From positions 1 through 35,538 of the forward strand of contig JAAXKN010000043.1 of the NCBI GenBank assembly GCA_025612375.1: DNA of 35,538 nucleotides, written 5' to 3'. Both the position numbers and the translations under genes were made by a program. Source of the DNA: Ignavibacteria bacterium. Its GTDB lineage: Bacteria; Bacteroidota; Ignavibacteria; Ignavibacteriales; SURF-24. A model generated the notes under the pieces. That model saw only the letters and a list, made by a program, of their open reading frames with translations, searched no databases and was not told the origin of the DNA. Below are positions 8,515 to 16,705 of the stretch, piece by piece (position 1 is the first letter of the stretch; every line of letters starts with the position of its first letter).

Positions 8515-10533
8515 TTATTTCAGCACCACCATTTTCTTTACCTGCATGTAACTGCCAGAGGATATCCTGTAAAGATACGTCCCGCTTGGAAGTTTCGAAG
8601 CATTGAAGTTTACTTCGTAATTCCCGGCTTTCAAAATATCATCTACAAGCGTTGAGACTTTCTGTCCCAGTACGTTGAACAGTTCAATTGTAACTTTACC
8701 ATCCTCGGCAAGCCCGTATTTAATTTTCGTCTCAGGATTAAAAGGGTTCGGATAGTTCTGATTGATAAAGTAACTATTGGGTTGCATCTTTCCTGTTTCT
8801 GCAAACGTTGAAGGGCCGTCAACATTCAGATTCCACGAAATTAAAGAAGTATCCTTTGAGTTGTAAACGTAAGCCGTAACTTTGAACTTTCCGCCTCCCG
8901 TTGCGTGAAAAGTGAAAGTTGAATCGGTGCTGCGTTTGATGGAATCGACATACCAGATATATTTTACCCTTTCGCCATATGGGTCATAAACCTTGAGCGA
9001 TAATTCAACGGAATCTTTTGATTTAAGATCAATGTCCCTTCTGTTTACTGTAAATACCTCTGCGTGCGCTGTGTCTTTAACGAGTGTAAAAGGCTTCCAG
9101 CTCGTGATTTCAGGCGGGAACCCGCCGCGCATGAACTTCTGCAGAATGTTCAGGAATATCTTCTGCACCGTTATGTCTCTTGCCAGGCCGAAAGTCCAGT
9201 TAATTGAAGCTGAATTAAATACGGCGCCCCCGTTTTTATTTACATACATTCCCATCGATACTGGCAGTCCTCTTGTGTAGCTTGCCGGCTCACACGGGGA
9301 AGTACCGAGAATGCGGTAGTTAAGGGGTGTCTTGTCCTCGCCTGTTGCAACAGGCAGGCCGTCTTTATACTGGAAGAGTGTTCCGTCCACTTCATAGCCT
9401 ACAATAGCCCCTGTTGAATCATCCGGAAGGCGCCCGAAGGAGTCGCCGTCTTTAAGCCCTGTACCGTTATAAATCCAGTTATGAGAGTTCCAGACCGTAT
9501 AGTCGCCATAGCCGTGACTGTAATTCATAATGGAATGATGAAGATCGTTGACGTATCCGCCATTTAAGAATGTGGCCCCAAGAAACATGGTCTCAGGCCA
9601 GTTTAACGGCGGCGCATACCAGTTCAATGTTACCAGTGAGTCCACTTTTCCAAGCATTGGGTCTTTAGTGCTCTTGTAGCAGACCATCGTTCGGTCGTTG
9701 TCTTCCATTCTGACCTGCCACCAGCACGTGTTGCCCGACAAACTGATGTGGCGGCCGCCTCGCTTAATGAACCTTTCCATATTTATTCTCTCGGGGCGAG
9801 AATAGTATTCATCATGTCCGCTTACAATAAGTACGTCATAGTTGTCCAGAAGTGAGGGATCCTTGTGTACTTCCATTGTGGAGGTTATTTCATAACGGAT
9901 GTTATTTGTCTCAAGCCACTTGATGAGAGGCTTATTCCAGGCGTGGAACTCTCCCATGCCCCTGTGCTGCGAGAAAGGGCGGTTTAAGGAAACCCTGTCG
10001 GCCTTGATGCCGTATGTGGATCCGTCATTATATACGTTTTTACCTCCCCAGAGGTTATATGCCGTCCAGTCGAAATCATTTAAGAGCATTAATACCCTGG
10101 AATACGAGCCGGGCACCTTCTGCTTCAGTGCAAAGACAGCTCCCTTTGTCGTACTGCCGTCGGCATTTGGGAATTCAAGCCCGTAAGCCCCGCTTCTCCA
10201 GTCCCCTGGAATAACCAGCTTATAGCTCACCGGCCAGTCAACCCCTTTTTCATAAGCCAGTGTATCAATCGGGCGAAATCCCTCGCTTTTGACGCCAGTA
10301 ATTGTCATCATACGCTCATATTCATTAACTGCTATTCTATATACTGCTATATCATAAACAGGTTTTGAAGTGTTGATGTAAATGTAAAGCGTATCTCCCG
10401 GCGCAACTGCAAGCGGCCTTACATAACCGTTGTTTTCTGTATATCTTTCAACCTGTGCATTTGTAAAGCTGGAGGATATAAGGAGAATTAATGTAACGGC
10501 AAATACTGAGCATAAACTCCTTCCTGTTTTCAT
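8515..10533 (-). CDS. Secreted N,N-dimethylformamidase-beta-like domain protein with type IX sorting domain
   Basis: A 672-residue exported protein. Residues 1-26 form a signal peptide (MKTGRSLCSVFAVTLILL...TNAQ). Residues about 30-130 form a beta-rich N-terminal part. Residues about 140-470 resemble the C-terminal domain of the N,N-dimethylformamidase beta subunit, a glutamine-amidotransferase-like fold, with the characteristic run LIVSGHDEYYS, GGRHISLSGNTCWWQVR and VCYK. A PKD/Ig-like segment (about 490-585) follows, and the C-terminus is a type IX sorting domain (NYPNPFNPETKIKYGL to KKMVVLK). GTGGAGTACTT precedes the ATG. DMF hydrolysis is not implied: most proteins with this domain are uncharacterised, and the classical enzyme is cytoplasmic with a small subunit that is absent here. 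Cell-surface or extracellular location is expected. Domain calls are good; the function is open. Confidence 0.85.
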   Translation of the reverse strand: MKTGRSLCSVFAVTLILLISSSFTNAQVERYTENNGYVRPLAVAPGDTLYIYINTSKPVYDIAVYRIAVNEYERMMTITGVKSEGFRPIDTLAYEKGVDWPVSYKLVIPGDWRSGAYGLEFPNADGSTTKGAVFALKQKVPGSYSRVLMLLNDFDWTAYNLWGGKNVYNDGSTYGIKADRVSLNRPFSQHRGMGEFHAWNKPLIKWLETNNIRYEITSTMEVHKDPSLLDNYDVLIVSGHDEYYSRPERINMERFIKRGGRHISLSGNTCWWQVRMEDNDRTMVCYKSTKDPMLGKVDSLVTLNWYAPPLNWPETMFLGATFLNGGYVNDLHHSIMNYSHGYGDYTVWNSHNWIYNGTGLKDGDSFGRLPDDSTGAIVGYEVDGTLFQYKDGLPVATGEDKTPLNYRILGTSPCEPASYTRGLPVSMGMYVNKNGGAVFNSASINWTFGLARDITVQKIFLNILQKFMRGGFPPEITSWKPFTLVKDTAHAEVFTVNRRDIDLKSKDSVELSLKVYDPYGERVKYIWYVDSIKRSTDSTFTFHATGGGKFKVTAYVYNSKDTSLISWNLNVDGPSTFAETGKMQPNSYFINQNYPNPFNPETKIKYGLAEDGKVTIELFNVLGQKVSTLVDDILKAGNYEVNFNASKLPSGTYLYRISSGSYMQVKKMVVLK

Positions 10534-11065
10534 AAGTACTCCACGGCTAATTCATCAAATCTTTGGATAAAAGGGCGTTAATGTCTTAATATAGATGCCT
10601 TTATTGGTATGTATCAATTAAGCGAACCCTTCAAAATAGAATACTCAGTTCCGGTTATAAATTCAAGGTAGCCTGGGGAGATGGAATTCTCCAGTGATAT
10701 GAAGCACAGGAGGCAGCTGGAAGCTGCCCCGTTATGTAATTTCCTGACTTCTCCTTTTTCGGTTACATTCCGCTGCAAAACCTGTCCTTATGTTTTTAGT
10801 ATCCCGTCTGTTGTCAAAATTAACCCGCTTATTTGCATAATTTCCCTGTTACTGTTTTCCCGGATGTAAGCTCCTGAAATTGAGTTAATTTAGTCTGTCT
10901 CATTATATTCACTTTGTTTTATGCTATGGGAAAGGGATGACTTTTGGCTGGATAAAAAATATTTATGCTGTGGATTAGTTAATTCAATTTCTAATTAAAA
11001 ATGACGGCTACGAACATCAAATTAAAAGATGCTTCTTTCCTCGTCTATTTTTTTGGGGGAGCTTT
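10534..11065. other. 532-bp spacer between divergent genes
   Basis: It must contain the promoters of the minus-strand secreted protein and the plus-strand kinase. I see a compact hairpin GGCAGCT-gga-AGCTGCC at 10712-10728 with no T tract after it, and an AT-rich stretch at 10950-11000. A 62-codon frame at 10681-10869 has protein-unlike composition and an SD-like GGGGAG that abuts its ATG with no spacing; I do not call it. No RNA gene is recognisable. Confidence 0.5.
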
Positions 11066-12907
11066 ATGAAAATCAGTGTCGAAAGAAAAGTAACCATCTG
11101 GTTCATATTGGTACTGTGCCTGGGCCTCTTTTTTACTTACCTGGCATTTAAGAGCAGGACCGATTACGTGGAAAGAGGTAACTGGGTCAGGCTTTCCTAC
11201 AATATACAGACGGAAATCGGGAATATTAACGATTATTTTCAGCAGATCGAAATCAATTCCCACCGTTACCTTCTTACAGGCAGGAAGGAATGTGTCCGCT
11301 CTTATAATACAGCCCTGGACAGCCTGAAAAAAAGCATTCAAAACTTCTCAGAGCTCACAAAAGATAACCCCAGACAGCAGGAGTTCTTAAGGATCCTTTC
11401 AAAACTTAACAGCAGAAAGCAGGAAGGACATAAAAATTCCTTCGAAGCAAAAGATTCAATCGGCAGATTTAAGGCTTTTGAGAAGGAGGCCGCAAACTAC
11501 AACCAAAGCCTCGTGGACAGCCTTAAAATTGTAATCAGCCAGATGGATAGTGTCGAAGACCTGCGCCTGGATGAAAGGATCCTCTCGCAGGAGAATGCAT
11601 CAGCAAAATCCGCATCTTCACTCATTACCCTGGCAGCACTGTTTCTTCTGACTTTTGGGATATTCTACTGGCTGATTCTGGATGACATAAAAAAAAGAAA
11701 AAGAGCTGAAGCCCGGCTTGCTAAAAATGAAGCTTTCCTTTATATGATTTTTAATGAAGCCAATGATGCCCTTTTTCTTGTTGATTCAAAGACGAACCAG
11801 ATTGAAAAATGCAATAAAGCTGCACTGAGACTTTTCAAAGCTGAAAATAAACAGGACCTGCTTAAAACATTCAGCTCCCGGCTTCCAGCGCCTGGCATTG
11901 GCCAGTCTGAAGGTAATGAAATAAATGAGGCCATCAAAAATGACGGCGTCTGGAAAAGTGAGTTAATTTACAGAACAGATTCAGGATGCGAATTCTGGGG
12001 CGCTGTCTCAATTATTGCCTTTGAGGCCGATTCTAAAAAACATAAACTGGTCCGCATAATTGACATTACGGAAAGAAAGAACTCCGAAAAGGCACTTAAA
12101 ACCTATGCCGAGGCTATTGAGGAAAGTAAAAACAGGCTCCAGGCACTTACCTCTGAACTGCTAGTTAAAAACAAGGAACTTAAAAAGTCTGAGGCAGCCC
12201 TGAAGGACCTGAATGCAAGTAAAGATAAGTTCTTCTCTATACTTGCCCACGATATGAGAAGCCCATTTACCGGACTCCTTGGAATTGCTGAATATATGGC
12301 CGACTGCCAGGATATGATCCCAAAGGATGAAATGAAGGAGCTTTCGGAGGCGGTTTATGCTTCTGCTAAGAAGGTGTACGGACTCCTTAACAATCTGCTT
12401 GAATGGTCAAGACTGCAGATGGGAAAAATTGAATACCTTCCTTCAGATACTAACTTAAAGGATATTACAAGTGAAATAACCGACCTGCAGCGTTCAAATG
12501 CTGAAAGCAAGGATATATGCCTGAAAAATGAAATCAACAGCAGCATCCATATCTATGCTGATCAGAATATGGTAGCAACTATTTTGCGGAATCTCGTCTC
12601 CAACGCCATAAAATTTACAGATATGGGCGGGATAATTACGCTTTCTGCCGTGGTAAAAGACTCTTTTGCCGAAATCAGTGTTAAAGATACAGGAATCGGA
12701 ATGAGTGAGGACGTGAAAGACAAAATTTTCAGGATAGATTCAAAACATACAACAAAAGGCACCTCAGGAGAAGAAGGTACTGGACTTGGACTTGTTTTAT
12801 GCAAGGAACTAATAGAAAAGAACCATGGAAATATCAGGGTCAACAGCCGGGTAGGCCGGGGGACAGAATTTATTTTTACTCTTCCTCTTGCGCCGGTAAA
12901 TAATTAA
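11066..12907 (+). CDS. Membrane-bound CHASE3-like/PAS sensor histidine kinase
   Basis: A 613-residue inner-membrane kinase. TM1 (about 9-27) and TM2 (about 184-204) bracket a helical periplasmic domain of about 155 residues containing HRYLLTGR, typical of CHASE3-like four-helix sensors. After TM2 come a PAS domain (about 220-336, ending DITERKN), a coiled coil (340-385), HisKA with the H-box SILAHDMRSPF (His395) and HATPase (N-box NLVSNAIKF, G1 DTGIGMS, G2 GTGLGLVLC). Its H-box and topology differ from the three soluble PAS kinases, so it is a separate lineage, not a paralogue of them. GGGGGAGCTTT precedes the ATG. No response regulator is adjacent; the next gene is DAHP synthase 221 bp downstream and probably unrelated. 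The ligand is unknown. Confidence 0.92.
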   Translation: MKISVERKVTIWFILVLCLGLFFTYLAFKSRTDYVERGNWVRLSYNIQTEIGNINDYFQQIEINSHRYLLTGRKECVRSYNTALDSLKKSIQNFSELTKDNPRQQEFLRILSKLNSRKQEGHKNSFEAKDSIGRFKAFEKEAANYNQSLVDSLKIVISQMDSVEDLRLDERILSQENASAKSASSLITLAALFLLTFGIFYWLILDDIKKRKRAEARLAKNEAFLYMIFNEANDALFLVDSKTNQIEKCNKAALRLFKAENKQDLLKTFSSRLPAPGIGQSEGNEINEAIKNDGVWKSELIYRTDSGCEFWGAVSIIAFEADSKKHKLVRIIDITERKNSEKALKTYAEAIEESKNRLQALTSELLVKNKELKKSEAALKDLNASKDKFFSILAHDMRSPFTGLLGIAEYMADCQDMIPKDEMKELSEAVYASAKKVYGLLNNLLEWSRLQMGKIEYLPSDTNLKDITSEITDLQRSNAESKDICLKNEINSSIHIYADQNMVATILRNLVSNAIKFTDMGGIITLSAVVKDSFAEISVKDTGIGMSEDVKDKIFRIDSKHTTKGTSGEEGTGLGLVLCKELIEKNHGNIRVNSRVGRGTEFIFTLPLAPVNN

Positions 12908-13128
12908 GCTAAAGCAGTTTTAGAAAAATTATAATCCGGCCTGGAGGCAGAAAAACAGAATGTTTTCACAAGAAATTTGCCAAATTCAGCTTTTGTAGAT
13001 ATATTTTGGACTTTAATATGTAAGAAAATATCTTTATTTCTGCAGACAGTTTATTCTTTTTATCTGTTTTTTAATTTTTAAGCCCCCTGAAGGTTCTTCT
13101 TAAGGAGGGCAGATTACGAGGAAGTTAA

Positions 13129-14166
13129 ATGATTTTGTTCTTAAAACTTGACGCTTCTGAAAAGGAAGTTGAGAAGGTCAAGGAAAAAGTCGCTGCTCTT
13201 GGCTGCACACCGCATCTGATCTATGGTACTGAAAAACTTGCTATTGCACTTACAGGCCCTACTACAAGTCTCGACGAGGAGGAATTCCTCCTGCTGGATT
13301 CCGTCCAGGAAGTGCTCAGAATATCTAAAAAATATAAACTCGTAAGCCGCGAGGCTAAACGGGAAGATTCAATAATTAAAATTGACGGCGTTGAAATAGG
13401 AGGGGATAACCTTACTATGATTGCAGGCCCCTGCTCAATTGAAAGCCGCCAGCAGCTCTTTGATATTGCAGGTGCCTTAAAGGAAATGGGCATAAGACTC
13501 TTCCGTGCAGGCGCCTATAAACCCCGCACCAGTCCTTACGCGTTCCAGGGACTGAAAGAAAAAGGGCTCGAATACCTTTCGGATATTAAAAAAGAACTCG
13601 GTATGCTCATCGTTACAGAAGCCAAGGATACGGAAACACTGGGCCTTGTTGCCGAGGTTTCTGATATAATACAGATTGGCGCAAGAAATATGCAGAACTT
13701 CAGCCTCCTGGAAAAAGCCGGCTGTTTACAAAAACCCGTTTTATTAAAACGCGGCCTTGCAGCTTCAATTGAGGACCTGCTCATGAGCGCAGAATATATC
13801 CTGGCTCAGGGCAATTTTGACGTCATCCTCTGCGAAAGAGGAATAAGAACATTTGAGACGTATACCCGGAATACACTGGACTTAAATGCCGTTCCGGTAA
13901 TTAAAAAACTCTCGCACCTGCCTGTGTTTGTGGACCCGTCGCACGGAATCGGAATATGGGATAAAGTGCCCGCCATGTCCATGGGAGCAGTTGCATGCGG
14001 GGCAGACGGACTTATTATTGAAGTCCATAACAAACCGGATGAAGCCCTTTCAGACGGATTCCAGAGCCTCACACCCAAGAACTTTGAAAAACTTCTGACA
14101 AAGCTTTCACAGCTGGCTCCCATTGTGGATAAGAAATTCGTAAGGGGTTTTCAGGAAGCTCACTAA
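13129..14166 (+). CDS. aroF: 3-deoxy-7-phosphoheptulonate (DAHP) synthase, type I-beta
   Basis: Cytoplasmic enzyme condensing phosphoenolpyruvate and erythrose-4-phosphate, the first step of the shikimate pathway to aromatic amino acids. The length of 345 residues suits the I-beta class with an N-terminal ferredoxin-like regulatory domain (1-70), followed by the TIM barrel. Active-site features: AGPCSIES with metal ligand C102, RAGAYKPRTSPY (125-136), GARNMQNF, LLKRG, DPSHG with H272, and EVHNKPDEALSD with E298 and D309. The ferredoxin-like domain gives feedback inhibition in relatives such as the Thermotoga enzyme; that is inferred here. The ATG is preceded by ACGAGGAAGTTAA. It stands alone, with a strong terminator 18 nt after the stop and no other aro gene in view. 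Confidence 0.97.
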   Translation: MILFLKLDASEKEVEKVKEKVAALGCTPHLIYGTEKLAIALTGPTTSLDEEEFLLLDSVQEVLRISKKYKLVSREAKREDSIIKIDGVEIGGDNLTMIAGPCSIESRQQLFDIAGALKEMGIRLFRAGAYKPRTSPYAFQGLKEKGLEYLSDIKKELGMLIVTEAKDTETLGLVAEVSDIIQIGARNMQNFSLLEKAGCLQKPVLLKRGLAASIEDLLMSAEYILAQGNFDVILCERGIRTFETYTRNTLDLNAVPVIKKLSHLPVFVDPSHGIGIWDKVPAMSMGAVACGADGLIIEVHNKPDEALSDGFQSLTPKNFEKLLTKLSQLAPIVDKKFVRGFQEAH

Positions 14167-14183
14167 GGCTTTTAGATTATAAA

Positions 14184-14220
14184 AAAAGGGGCAGACTCTC
14201 TTATAAAGTCTGCCCCTTTT
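14184..14220. terminator. Bidirectional intrinsic terminator
   Basis: Perfect 14-bp stem: AAAAGGGGCAGACT (14184-14197) pairs with 14207-14220 around a 9-nt loop, with A and T tracts on either side. It lies between the convergent aroF stop (14166) and the minus-strand gene ending at 14242. Confidence 0.88.
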
Positions 14221-14241
14221 CATTTTTAAAGGTAAATATTC

Positions 14242-15333
14242 TTAGAATATGAAACCGACGCCCGCGCCGACTGTGCTGAATTTTGCAATGTTGTAGTCAA
14301 CATTCAGGTTTAAGAATGCGAGCTTGAATGCCACGCCCAAAGTAAGCTTTGCTGTGTTTTCACCTTCAAGATCAAAAGAAATCTTGTCTGTGCGGTTAAC
14401 TTCATTTCCGTTAGCATCCTGTATTGTATACATGTAGTCATATTTTACTGACATTGTTGAACTCTGGAGTGAAAATCCTGCATACGGGGTAACATTCAAA
14501 GCGCCCGGTCCGAAAGTTCTGCTGGCATAAAGGCCGTACTCGGTAGCTTTGCTTTCAAGAATATCGCCAACCTTCAGGTTCTGTGTGAAGAACCCGACAG
14601 ATAAGTTTACCGGTATGGGAGCCGGAATCCACTGGCCGATATTGTGCTGAATACCGAAACCGAAGTATTTTGATTCACCCAGGTCTTCGCTGAGCTTTAT
14701 AGCAGGCAGATAGCGGAATGCAACCTGTGTTCCATAAATTGTACCAACTGTAAGCTGAGGAGCACCAAGAGGAAGTAATGGTATGTTGTCCATAACGCCG
14801 CCTAAACCAAGGACAATCTTGCGTGCAGGTACATTATAACTGGCTCCGTTGATTGAATACTGCTTTCCTGAAAAGTCGATAGTGATACTATTCTCTTTTG
14901 TAATTTCATCATATTTCTTACCAACAACCGTAGGTCCCGAGAAACCTACCTGGAATTTGTCGCTGGTAAGCCTGCCGATGATCTGATTTCTGACCTGTGC
15001 ATTGCTTATGCTCTGCGTCATCTGCTGTGCCTGCTCTACTGTAAAAGTATAGTCGCCGGTAAAGCTGAAATTCTTGTTTGCATCATTGAACATTGCACCC
15101 ATTGCAACAACACCCAGCTGAATATCTACTCCCCATAATTCAGCCTTCGGTGCTCTTGTTGTCCAGCCTGTATTCAGGTTGGCTCCAAATCCGCTGCCGA
15201 TTGGCCCTAAATAAGCCTGGGCAGCCTTATTTGAAAGCTTGTTTAATGTTTCTTCAAGTGACTGTGCGTTTGTTGAGGTGAAAAAAATAGTTGAAAATAG
15301 CAAAAGAGCTGTAACACGTAATACGAACTTCAT
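14242..15333 (-). CDS. Outer-membrane beta-barrel protein, DUF6588-like
   Basis: A 363-residue exported protein with a signal peptide of about 23 residues (MKFVLRVTALLLFSTIFF, cleavage after TNA-Q). It opens with LEETLNKLSNKAAQAYLGPIG and an ANLNTGWTTRAP segment, which I associate with the DUF6588 family of Bacteroidota proteins, and then shows alternating hydrophobic beta strands to a terminal aromatic (GVGFIF), typical of an outer-membrane barrel. A GGGGGGTCCT ribosome site precedes the ATG at 15333. It is separated from neighbours by a terminator on one side and a 197-bp spacer on the other, so it is probably monocistronic. The function is unknown; the barrel call is stronger than the DUF name. 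Confidence 0.78.
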   Translation of the reverse strand: MKFVLRVTALLLFSTIFFTSTNAQSLEETLNKLSNKAAQAYLGPIGSGFGANLNTGWTTRAPKAELWGVDIQLGVVAMGAMFNDANKNFSFTGDYTFTVEQAQQMTQSISNAQVRNQIIGRLTSDKFQVGFSGPTVVGKKYDEITKENSITIDFSGKQYSINGASYNVPARKIVLGLGGVMDNIPLLPLGAPQLTVGTIYGTQVAFRYLPAIKLSEDLGESKYFGFGIQHNIGQWIPAPIPVNLSVGFFTQNLKVGDILESKATEYGLYASRTFGPGALNVTPYAGFSLQSSTMSVKYDYMYTIQDANGNEVNRTDKISFDLEGENTAKLTLGVAFKLAFLNLNVDYNIAKFSTVGAGVGFIF

Positions 15334-15530
15334 AGGACCCCCCTATAATCAATGATTGGAAAATATGAAATTTTAATTACCTGGAAGCCCGGAATAATTC
15401 ATGGCGTAAATTCTTTCCGGGTGTTTAATAGAATTTGAAATTAAAAATAGGGAGTATCTTGTCAGTTGTCAAGCCCTGCGGACAAATATCTTACTTTTTT
15501 TAATGAAAAAAGATGTCATTAATTCAAAAT

Positions 15531-16067
15531 TTATATCGGGAACTCACCATTTAAGAGGCGGGGAAGAAGGGGATTAAATATCCTGTATGAAGCCCCCCAG
15601 AGCTTGTAAGGGCCCACCTTGTAAAAAGCGATCCTTCTTGCTTCAGGCCACTCTTCAAGGCGTAACATCTCTTCCTGGTGCGATTCCGGGCGCGCAAGAT
15701 CCTGAAGGCTTACATCAATGACCTCGGAAACCTCGCTTTCCTGAATTATCCATTTATCCTGAGGTTTAATATGGGCCAGGAAAGGCTTTATCCTGAAATT
15801 GGACGCCCTTACTTCAACCTCCGGCAGTCCTGTTAAGATCTTTACATTGCTGCTTTTGAGCCCGATTTCTTCTTCGCCCTCACGCAGGGCGGTGTGCTCT
15901 AAAGATATATCAGTCTTTTCCACCTGACCTCCCGGAAAAGCCAGCTGCCCGCTGTGAACGCCGTGCAGACTTCGCCTTATAAGGATTATCCTAAGTTCCT
16001 TATTTCGTCCTCTGAATACAGGAACAAGAACTGCTGCATCTTTTAACTTGTATGTACTGCTAAACAA
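15531..16067 (-). CDS. Nudix hydrolase, CoA-pyrophosphatase (NudL)-like, TTG start
   Basis: A 178-residue cytoplasmic hydrolase. The Nudix box lies at residues 46-70 (GGQVEKTD...LREGEEEIGL), preceded by RRSLHGVHSGQLAFPGG, the upstream signature shared by CoA-diphosphatase Nudix enzymes, which cut CoA or acyl-CoA to phosphopantetheine products. The only plausible start is TTG at 16067: an in-frame TAA lies five codons upstream, an AGAAAGAGAAG site stands in front, and no suitable ATG exists before the conserved core. The N-terminus is about 15-20 residues shorter than usual for NudL-type proteins. It lies 100 bp downstream of the DUF4783-like gene on the same strand. The family is confident; the substrate is inferred. 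Confidence 0.9.
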   Translation of the reverse strand: MFSSTYKLKDAAVLVPVFRGRNKELRIILIRRSLHGVHSGQLAFPGGQVEKTDISLEHTALREGEEEIGLKSSNVKILTGLPEVEVRASNFRIKPFLAHIKPQDKWIIQESEVSEVIDVSLQDLARPESHQEEMLRLEEWPEARRIAFYKVGPYKLWGASYRIFNPLLPRLLNGEFPI

Positions 16068-16167
16068 AACTTCTCTTTCTTAATAAGTAATTAATATACT
16101 AAAATTCCTGTTTCCATTCAGCAGCTTTTCCTGGCAGCCTCAGCTTCCCGAAAACCCTTTAATTGGT

Positions 16168-16611
16168 TTACTTTTTGCCGTCGTGATGTATGTTGAAAAA
16201 TACGGTCGCAATAGGGTAATTGCTGATATTTATTTCATGCAGCACCGGGCCGCCAAGTGCTCTTCGCATCCATATATCCACGTTTACAGTATCCCTCTTA
16301 CCGGCCTCCTCGTAAATTAACTTCCCATTGCCGGGAGTGCTGAACCGGAAATCAATTACTTTTTTATCTGAAAAGAAACTTTGCAGAAGGTCAGATGCCT
16401 GTATATTGGAAATATCCCTGTATAACGAATCCTGCAGGCGCATGGTTACGGGTGAACTTAAAAGGTCATCCATCGCCTTGGGATTACCTGCACGGAAAGC
16501 ATTTGTAATTCTGTCTAAAGAGATTTGTACGTCACTTGGAACGAAAAAACTTTGTGCATGAATGATTACTGGAAGAGATAAAAACAAAAAGAGCAGAAAT
16601 AACTTCTTCAT
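16168..16611 (-). CDS. Secreted DUF4783-like protein (147 residues)
   Basis: A small exported protein with a signal peptide (MKKLFLLFLFLSLPVIIHAQ). The mature part has an alpha-plus-beta pattern (ITNAFRAGNPKAMDDLLSSP ... QSFFSDKKVIDFRF) that resembles the NTF2-like DUF4783 family of Bacteroidota, usually about 130-150 residues, which fits. CGGAGGTTAAA directly precedes the ATG. It is flanked on the same strand by the acyltransferase upstream (95-bp spacer) and the Nudix gene downstream (100-bp spacer). No catalytic residues are recognisable. Assignment to the DUF is from memory of its pattern and is moderate; secretion is well supported. Confidence 0.75.
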   Translation of the reverse strand: MKKLFLLFLFLSLPVIIHAQSFFVPSDVQISLDRITNAFRAGNPKAMDDLLSSPVTMRLQDSLYRDISNIQASDLLQSFFSDKKVIDFRFSTPGNGKLIYEEAGKRDTVNVDIWMRRALGGPVLHEINISNYPIATVFFNIHHDGKK

Positions 16612-16705
16612 TTTAACCTCCGTTGGGATTGGAAATCAGCTTATAATTTTATTCCAATTAGAAAATAAATAATTTCATACAGAATGCAAATGCAAAGTTG
16701 AATCA

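Noticed and set aside
10681-10869. 62-codon plus-strand open frame in the spacer upstream of the membrane kinase
   Set aside because: The SD-like GGGGAG abuts the ATG with no spacing, and the product has irregular composition and runs through a hairpin; it is more likely chance.
13040-13080. ACAG...CTGT with a T-rich tail before aroF, as a terminator for the membrane kinase gene
   Set aside because: The stem is only four pairs and lies more than 130 bp past the stop; this is AT-rich sequence rather than a convincing hairpin.
13081-13110. C-rich and G-rich runs before aroF as an aromatic-amino-acid leader or riboswitch
   Set aside because: The arms pair with two mismatches in eight and there is no leader peptide rich in Phe, Tyr or Trp.
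15481-15520. ATCTTAC-T-tract / A-tract-AGAT dyad upstream of the Nudix stop
   Set aside because: It pairs mainly through A/T homopolymer runs with bulges; I do not trust it as a terminator.
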